DNA of 8,356 bases, taken from the NCBI GenBank assembly GCA_003160755.1, contig QEXZ01000066.1, forward strand, positions 1 through 8,356. Reading direction: 5' to 3'. The first letter of the stretch is position 1, and each line of letters begins with the position of its first letter. The notes under the pieces were generated by a model. The model did not search any database. It was given only the letters and a program-made list of their open reading frames with translations, and was not told where the DNA came from. Below are positions 5,350-8,356 of this stretch, piece by piece. This DNA comes from Methanomicrobiales archaeon. Lineage in GTDB: Archaea > Halobacteriota > Syntropharchaeia > Alkanophagales > Methanospirareceae. The position numbers were made by a program, and so were the translations under genes.

Positions 5350-6555
5350 ATGGCGAGAGTTGCACAGATTTCTTGCGGGACGGAGTACAGCGGAATTCAA
5401 TGGATGCTTAATGACATAGCCGAGCGCGTAGGTATCGAACTGGTTTATCCTGAGATGGAGTTGTCGCAGGTGGAACTGGCGTGTAAAGAGATTGGATTCG
5501 AGGCGGAAAGCCCGTCTCTAAACATCATGATGGCAAGTGCGGTATCCATGCTGGATGACCCGGCGATAAAAGGTGCTCTTCTGCTTACCTGTTTCAAATG
5601 TTCGGAGGGAACGATAGTAAAAGACACGATACGGCGGTTTCTGCACGAGAGAACGGACATGCCGGTGATATTATACTCAAACGTGGAGAAGCCGAAGGAG
5701 ATAGAGCTGTACTCACGATTAGAGGCGTTGAAGACGCTGATAACAAGGAAGACGCTTTTGATGCGTGAGAAGCAAGAGGGGGTTACAATGGGTGTTGATT
5801 CCGGCTCCTCGACTACAAAGGTCGTGGTGATGCGAGATAATGAAATAATAGGGAAGGGGTGGCTGCCAACGACAGACCCGGTAAAAAGCGCGGATGATGC
5901 GATAGAAGCGGCGTTAAAAGAGGCGGGTATAGAGCGCGTAGAATCGGTTGGCGTAACCGGGCACGGGCGAGAACTTGTGGGCGAACACTTGGGGGCAGAC
6001 CTCAATTTAGAGGAAGTGAGCGTGGTATCAAAAGGAGCTGCTTTACTTTCCAAACGTCATAAAGGCGATGCAACGGTAATAGACATGGGTGGAATGAACA
6101 ACAAGCTGATTCTAATGCGCGATGGGATAGCAAATACGTTTAATCTGGGCGGTATTTGCGCTGGGTCGTCGGGTAGGTTCCTGGAAATAGCCGCTCGTAG
6201 AGTAGATGCAGACATTACCGAGCTGGGGCGGCTTGCGATGGACTCGAAGGAGCGGTACGAGTTACAGAGCTATTGTATGGTCTTCGGGATACAAGCCCTT
6301 GTCGTTGCTCTCGCTTCTGGCGTGAAGAGGGAAGACGTAGCGGCTGCTGCGTGTCGCTCCGTTGCTGAGCAGGTATATGAGAACCAGATACAGGAGATGG
6401 AAATGCGACCGCCGATTATTTTTGTTGGCGGCGTGTCATTGATAGAAGGCGTGAAACGAGAATTTGAGAATATCCTCGGCGTTGAGATAATTGTACCGCC
6501 GTATTCGCAGTATGCCGGGGCGGTGGGTATGGCGACGTTGGTGTCGGGGGTTTGA
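5350..6555 (+). CDS. Methanogenesis marker protein 15 (BcrAD/BadFG-type ATPase)
   Basis: The 401-residue protein has two parts. Residues 1-140 form an N-terminal domain with Cys9 (ISCGTEYSG) and Cys81/Cys84 (LLLTCFKCSEG). Residues 145-400 form an ASKHA-fold ATPase like the activators of 2-hydroxyacyl-CoA dehydratases and benzoyl-CoA reductase: GVDSGSSTTK (148-157, phosphate 1), GVTGHGRELVG (201-211), VIDMGGMNNKLI (243-254, phosphate 2), GGICAGSSGRFLE (267-279) and FVGGVSLIEGV (358-368). In the activators two cysteines bind a [4Fe-4S] cluster shared by the dimer; Cys270 (ICAGSSGRF) and Cys309 (SYCMVFG) occupy the same contexts here. ATP-driven low-potential electron transfer is therefore plausible. 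This marker family tracks MCR-bearing archaea, and a role in MCR maturation or activation is an inference. ATG 5350 is seven bases after marker 5; its Shine-Dalgarno is weak, suggesting coupling. Confidence 0.92.
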   Translation: MARVAQISCGTEYSGIQWMLNDIAERVGIELVYPEMELSQVELACKEIGFEAESPSLNIMMASAVSMLDDPAIKGALLLTCFKCSEGTIVKDTIRRFLHERTDMPVILYSNVEKPKEIELYSRLEALKTLITRKTLLMREKQEGVTMGVDSGSSTTKVVVMRDNEIIGKGWLPTTDPVKSADDAIEAALKEAGIERVESVGVTGHGRELVGEHLGADLNLEEVSVVSKGAALLSKRHKGDATVIDMGGMNNKLILMRDGIANTFNLGGICAGSSGRFLEIAARRVDADITELGRLAMDSKERYELQSYCMVFGIQALVVALASGVKREDVAAAACRSVAEQVYENQIQEMEMRPPIIFVGGVSLIEGVKREFENILGVEIIVPPYSQYAGAVGMATLVSGV

Positions 6556-6578
6556 TTGGTCAGTAAAAATTACAAATC

Positions 6579-6607
6579 AGGTTTTGATTACCCCAAAACC
6601 TTTTTTT
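6579..6607 (+). terminator. Hairpin plus T-tract terminator of the marker 5-marker 15 operon
   Basis: AGGTTTTG (6579-6586) pairs perfectly with CAAAACCT (6594-6601) around a seven-base loop, and the run of T from 6601 to 6607 follows immediately. It starts 23 bases after the marker 15 stop codon. The last T's overlap the radB stop codon (TAA on the minus strand at 6606-6608), so both genes end on the same structure. On the minus strand the stem is followed about ten bases later by a short T run, so it may work less well in that direction. A T-tract alone can end archaeal transcription; the stem may stabilise the 3' end. Confidence 0.6.
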
Positions 6608-7376
6608 ACCGGTTTGATTCCACCCCATCACCCGTGATAAGAAACTCGCATGACGTGTCTTCAGGCATAGACCGGTGTTTCTTTAAGACGGCTCTTCTTT
6701 TACCTCGCCCTTCCGCAGTCTTCTCAAGCTGCACGATTACCTTAGAAAGATGCTCGAGCGCATATCCACCCGAAGGGCGTAAATTCCCATCCTCGATGTC
6801 CATATACACCTGATTTGTTATTATAACTGCAAGGTCATATCTGCGAGCGAGTTCCAAAAGATGCATTATTTGGTTCGCCAATACTCTTCTCAAATAGATG
6901 CTCCTTTCCTCGTCCAGCTCCAATCGGTAGAACAGGGTGGCGGAATCAAGGATTACGAGTGCAACCCCGTTCTTCCCTTCTTTTTCCTTTATTAGCTCCT
7001 CAATCTCGTCTATGCATGACGTTTGCTGCTCGAAACTATGCGGCTCATAGATTGAAATCCTCTGCGCTATGCGTTCTACAGTTTCTGAAGTTTCGTTTGT
7101 GTTTGCACTGTGGGGCTCCGCCCCACGACCCCGCAAGCCCTGTAAGGGCTTAGCGTTAGCTATTTGTAAGAATCTCTCAGGAGAAAAGCCTTCGCTGTCT
7201 ATAAAAATTACCGTTTTCCCCTTTCTTGCGCATTCCACCGCCGCCTGGAGACAGATGTTGGTTTTTCCGCTGCCCGCCTCGCCGTATAACTGGGTAACGG
7301 TGCCGGACTCAAAGCCACCACCTAACAGCTCATCTATGCTCTTGCATCCGGCGCTATATTTCGTAGGGAGTTGCAT
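6606..7376 (-). CDS. radB: DNA repair and recombination protein RadB (RadA/Rad51 paralogue)
   Basis: This 256-residue RecA-superfamily ATPase lacks the N-terminal HhH domain of RadA, which with its length points to the euryarchaeal RadB. Walker A is GEAGSGKT (32-39), Walker B is VALVILDS (138-145), and later landmarks are LAVIITNQVY (182-191) and the RPSGGYALEH segment (200-209). RadB binds DNA and acts as a recombination mediator with RadA in haloarchaeal work. Between IDSEGFSPERFLQIA and ERIAQRISIYEPHSF, where the family is usually tight, about 25 extra residues (75-99) are present. Residues 76-89 of these are coded exactly by a double palindrome. The start is ATG 7376, next to AAAGG; the longer frame from 7436 adds a Phe/Lys-rich stretch outside the family fold. 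It lies downstream of the MgtE-type gene on the same strand and is convergent with marker 15. Confidence 0.92.
   Translation of the reverse strand: MQLPTKYSAGCKSIDELLGGGFESGTVTQLYGEAGSGKTNICLQAAVECARKGKTVIFIDSEGFSPERFLQIANAKPLQGLRGRGAEPHSANTNETSETVERIAQRISIYEPHSFEQQTSCIDEIEELIKEKEGKNGVALVILDSATLFYRLELDEERSIYLRRVLANQIMHLLELARRYDLAVIITNQVYMDIEDGNLRPSGGYALEHLSKVIVQLEKTAEGRGKRRAVLKKHRSMPEDTSCEFLITGDGVESNR
7110..7151. repeat. Double-palindrome element inserted in frame within radB
   Basis: Two perfect 7-bp stems stand side by side: GTGGGGC/GCCCCAC (7110-7126, loop TCC) and AAGCCCT/AGGGCTT (7135-7151, loop GTA), joined by GACCCCGC. A weaker 4-bp palindrome, TAGC/GCTA (7151-7162), abuts them. The element is far more GC-rich than its surroundings, is 42 bases long (14 codons), and encodes KPLQGLRGRGAEPH in radB. 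This is the expected behaviour of a small mobile palindromic element tolerated inside genes, comparable in principle to Rickettsia palindromic elements. No second copy is in this window. Confidence 0.7.
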
Positions 7377-7382
7377 AACAAC

Positions 7383-7399
7383 CTTTCTTAAAAAGAAAG
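7383..7399 (-). promoter_or_regulatory. Small hairpin directly upstream of the radB ribosome-binding site
   Basis: On the coding strand, CTTTCTT and AAGAAAG pair around TTT, ending six bases before the radB ATG. The AAAGG that could act as Shine-Dalgarno overlaps the 3' arm, so folding would partly hide it. The stem is A/T-rich and weak. Confidence 0.3.
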
Positions 7400-7440
7400 C
7401 TTGACTAAAGAAACAAGTTTTTTTTTCTTTTAGCACAGGT

Positions 7441-7461
7441 TTTCTTTTTTCTAAAAAGAAA
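7441..7461 (-). terminator. Possible terminator/processing hairpin after the MgtE-type gene
   Basis: TTTCTTTTT and AAAAAGAAA pair perfectly over nine A/T-rich bases around a three-base loop, starting nine bases after the permease stop codon. On the minus strand, the stretch CTTTTTCTTTTT provides T-runs of the kind that end archaeal transcripts. If it works as a terminator, radB would need its own promoter in the remaining 64 bases, where no convincing TATA box is seen; partial readthrough is an alternative. Confidence 0.35.
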
Positions 7462-7469
7462 AAGTGCGT

Positions 7470-8356
7470 TTACAGAATTAAAAACATTGCAAAAAGAAGG
7501 CACAATACACCTACTACGTCTGTTAAGCTGGTTATTAGTGGTATAGTATCGTTATCCGGGTCCAGTCCAAATCTAAAAGATAGAATTGCGATATAATAAG
7601 AAGCGAAATTAAGAAAAGTTGTGCATAGAACACCACCTAAAAGCGAGATAGACAGCATTTCAAATATGCTCGGGCTGGATATGCCGATAAGAACACTCGC
7701 GAAGTAGGACAATACACCGACAAATAGAAATACGCAGATGGAAAAGAGATATATCACGGCGAAATTAGAGGCTACAAGCTTATCAGGAACTCGTTGTGGA
7801 TTTATTGTGCCGATATGCAGCATGGAAGAAAGACGGGCGCTTAATATACCGCCTAACGCATTGCTTTCGCCCAAAAAAGGAGGAATGATGACTAAAATAG
7901 CATGAATGGCAATTAAACTCTTTAACTGTATGTCTAATGTTATCCCGGCGAACGTGCAGAGAATACCGCAGAGAAAAAGCATCGGGATGCTTTCTATGAG
8001 AATACGTCTTACGGCGCTGTCGTTGGATTTCAGACCTTTTACGAGACATAAAACCGCTACAAAAACGAATAACGTTGAAAGTATCGTTACAAATGCATCA
8101 GGCGATTTTTGCAACAGAACAGCAGCCAGAAACAAGGTGGGTATAGTTATCATGTCGCCAGCAGAGGTTATTATGGGTGATGAGACGTTATCCAGATTCC
8201 ACTTTCTGCGGTAGCCGATAATGGATACGGCGATTGCAATACCGAGCAGAGCTATTCCCGATATTAAACCACCGATTACCGAAATGAGAATGAATCCATA
8301 AACAGAAATACTCGACGTTCCAAATGCATTTGCCATTAATTTCGCTAATACGCCGA
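7470..8356 (-). CDS. MgtE/SLC41-type divalent cation permease (partial, N-terminus outside window)
   Basis: The frame runs off the right edge without a stop; reading starts with ...GVLAKL before the first internal Met (8336), so the gene continues beyond the window and that Met is not the likely start. The visible part is highly hydrophobic, with about eight membrane segments. Numbered from the internal Met, it contains two related halves: PIITSAGDMITIP (54-66) with Asp61, and PLITSLTDVVGV (266-277) with Asp273. Each resembles the conserved helix of MgtE that carries the pore Asp. GESNALGGILSARLSS (156-171) marks the beginning of the second half. Archaeal permeases of this kind (COG1824-like) carry two MgtE domains and are about 400 residues long, so roughly the first quarter is missing. 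It probably moves Mg2+ or a similar cation across the cytoplasmic membrane; the exact ion is not readable from sequence. No CBS regulatory domain is seen in the visible part. Confidence 0.8.
   Translation of the reverse strand, partial: GVLAKLMANAFGTSSISVYGFILISVIGGLISGIALLGIAIAVSIIGYRRKWNLDNVSSPIITSAGDMITIPTLFLAAVLLQKSPDAFVTILSTLFVFVAVLCLVKGLKSNDSAVRRILIESIPMLFLCGILCTFAGITLDIQLKSLIAIHAILVIIPPFLGESNALGGILSARLSSMLHIGTINPQRVPDKLVASNFAVIYLFSICVFLFVGVLSYFASVLIGISSPSIFEMLSISLLGGVLCTTFLNFASYYIAILSFRFGLDPDNDTIPLITSLTDVVGVLCLLFAMFLIL

Noticed and set aside
5445..6053. Long minus-strand open frame opposite marker 15 (202 codons)
   Set aside because: Antisense to a well-supported gene, low-complexity Ser/Thr-rich composition, no recognisable motif.
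6556..6813. Plus-strand open frame immediately after marker 15
   Set aside because: It runs over the terminator hairpin and antisense to radB, has no ATG-linked ribosome-binding site, and shows no protein-like features.
7377..7436. Upstream ATG 7436 as the start of radB
   Set aside because: It adds 20 residues translated from A/T hairpin sequence, outside the family fold, whereas ATG 7376 starts at the usual RadB N-terminus.
7906..8214. Plus-strand frame opposite the MgtE-type permease, and another at 7783-8049 on the minus strand
   Set aside because: Shadows of a clear membrane-protein frame with matching family motifs; no independent support.

Overview
The window looks like a piece of a euryarchaeal chromosome from an organism that carries methyl-coenzyme M reductase (MCR), meaning a methanogen or an anaerobic methane/alkane oxidiser. 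Three things support this. A pair of genes matches methanogenesis marker proteins 5 and 15. RadB and an archaeal XPD/Rad3 helicase are present. Homoserine dehydrogenase lacks its own ACT domain and is accompanied by a separate ACT-domain regulator, the usual archaeal arrangement. Interspersed repeats, AT-rich spacers and moderate GC (by eye) would fit an ANME-1/Methanophagales or related lineage, but that placement is inference.

Layout. Positions 1-258 (+) hold the C-terminal end of methionyl-tRNA synthetase. Positions 259-527 hold one or two very small ORFs; the second encodes a 50-residue acidic protein with a CPKC motif and ends one base before the next gene. Positions 529-1020 (+) encode the ACT-domain regulator, and 1192-2205 (+) homoserine dehydrogenase. 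The spacer between them carries an imperfect inverted repeat, and a second repeat fragment lies just after homoserine dehydrogenase. Positions 2389-2742 (+) encode an unrecognised 117-residue protein with an acidic tail, behind its own TATA-like box and Shine-Dalgarno site. It faces XPD (2842-4776, -) tail to tail. XPD and the marker 5 gene are divergent across a very AT-rich spacer that turns purine-rich near marker 5. Marker 5 (4896-5342) and marker 15 (5350-6555) form a tight two-gene operon ending in a hairpin plus T-tract. The hairpin is shared with the end of convergent radB (6606-7376, -). Upstream of radB on the same strand is an MgtE/SLC41-type cation permease (7470 to the window edge, -), cut off at its N-terminus.

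The genes fall into functional groups: threonine/methionine/isoleucine precursor synthesis (ACT regulator plus homoserine dehydrogenase, close to methionyl-tRNA synthetase), nucleic-acid repair (XPD, RadB), MCR-associated marker proteins (5 and 15), and metal-ion transport. The most notable structural oddity is a 42-bp GC-rich double-hairpin element inserted in frame inside radB, which adds a loop to the protein. No RNA gene, CRISPR array, transposase or origin was seen. No gene-free stretch exceeds about 190 bases, or about 270 if both small ORFs at 272-527 are discounted.
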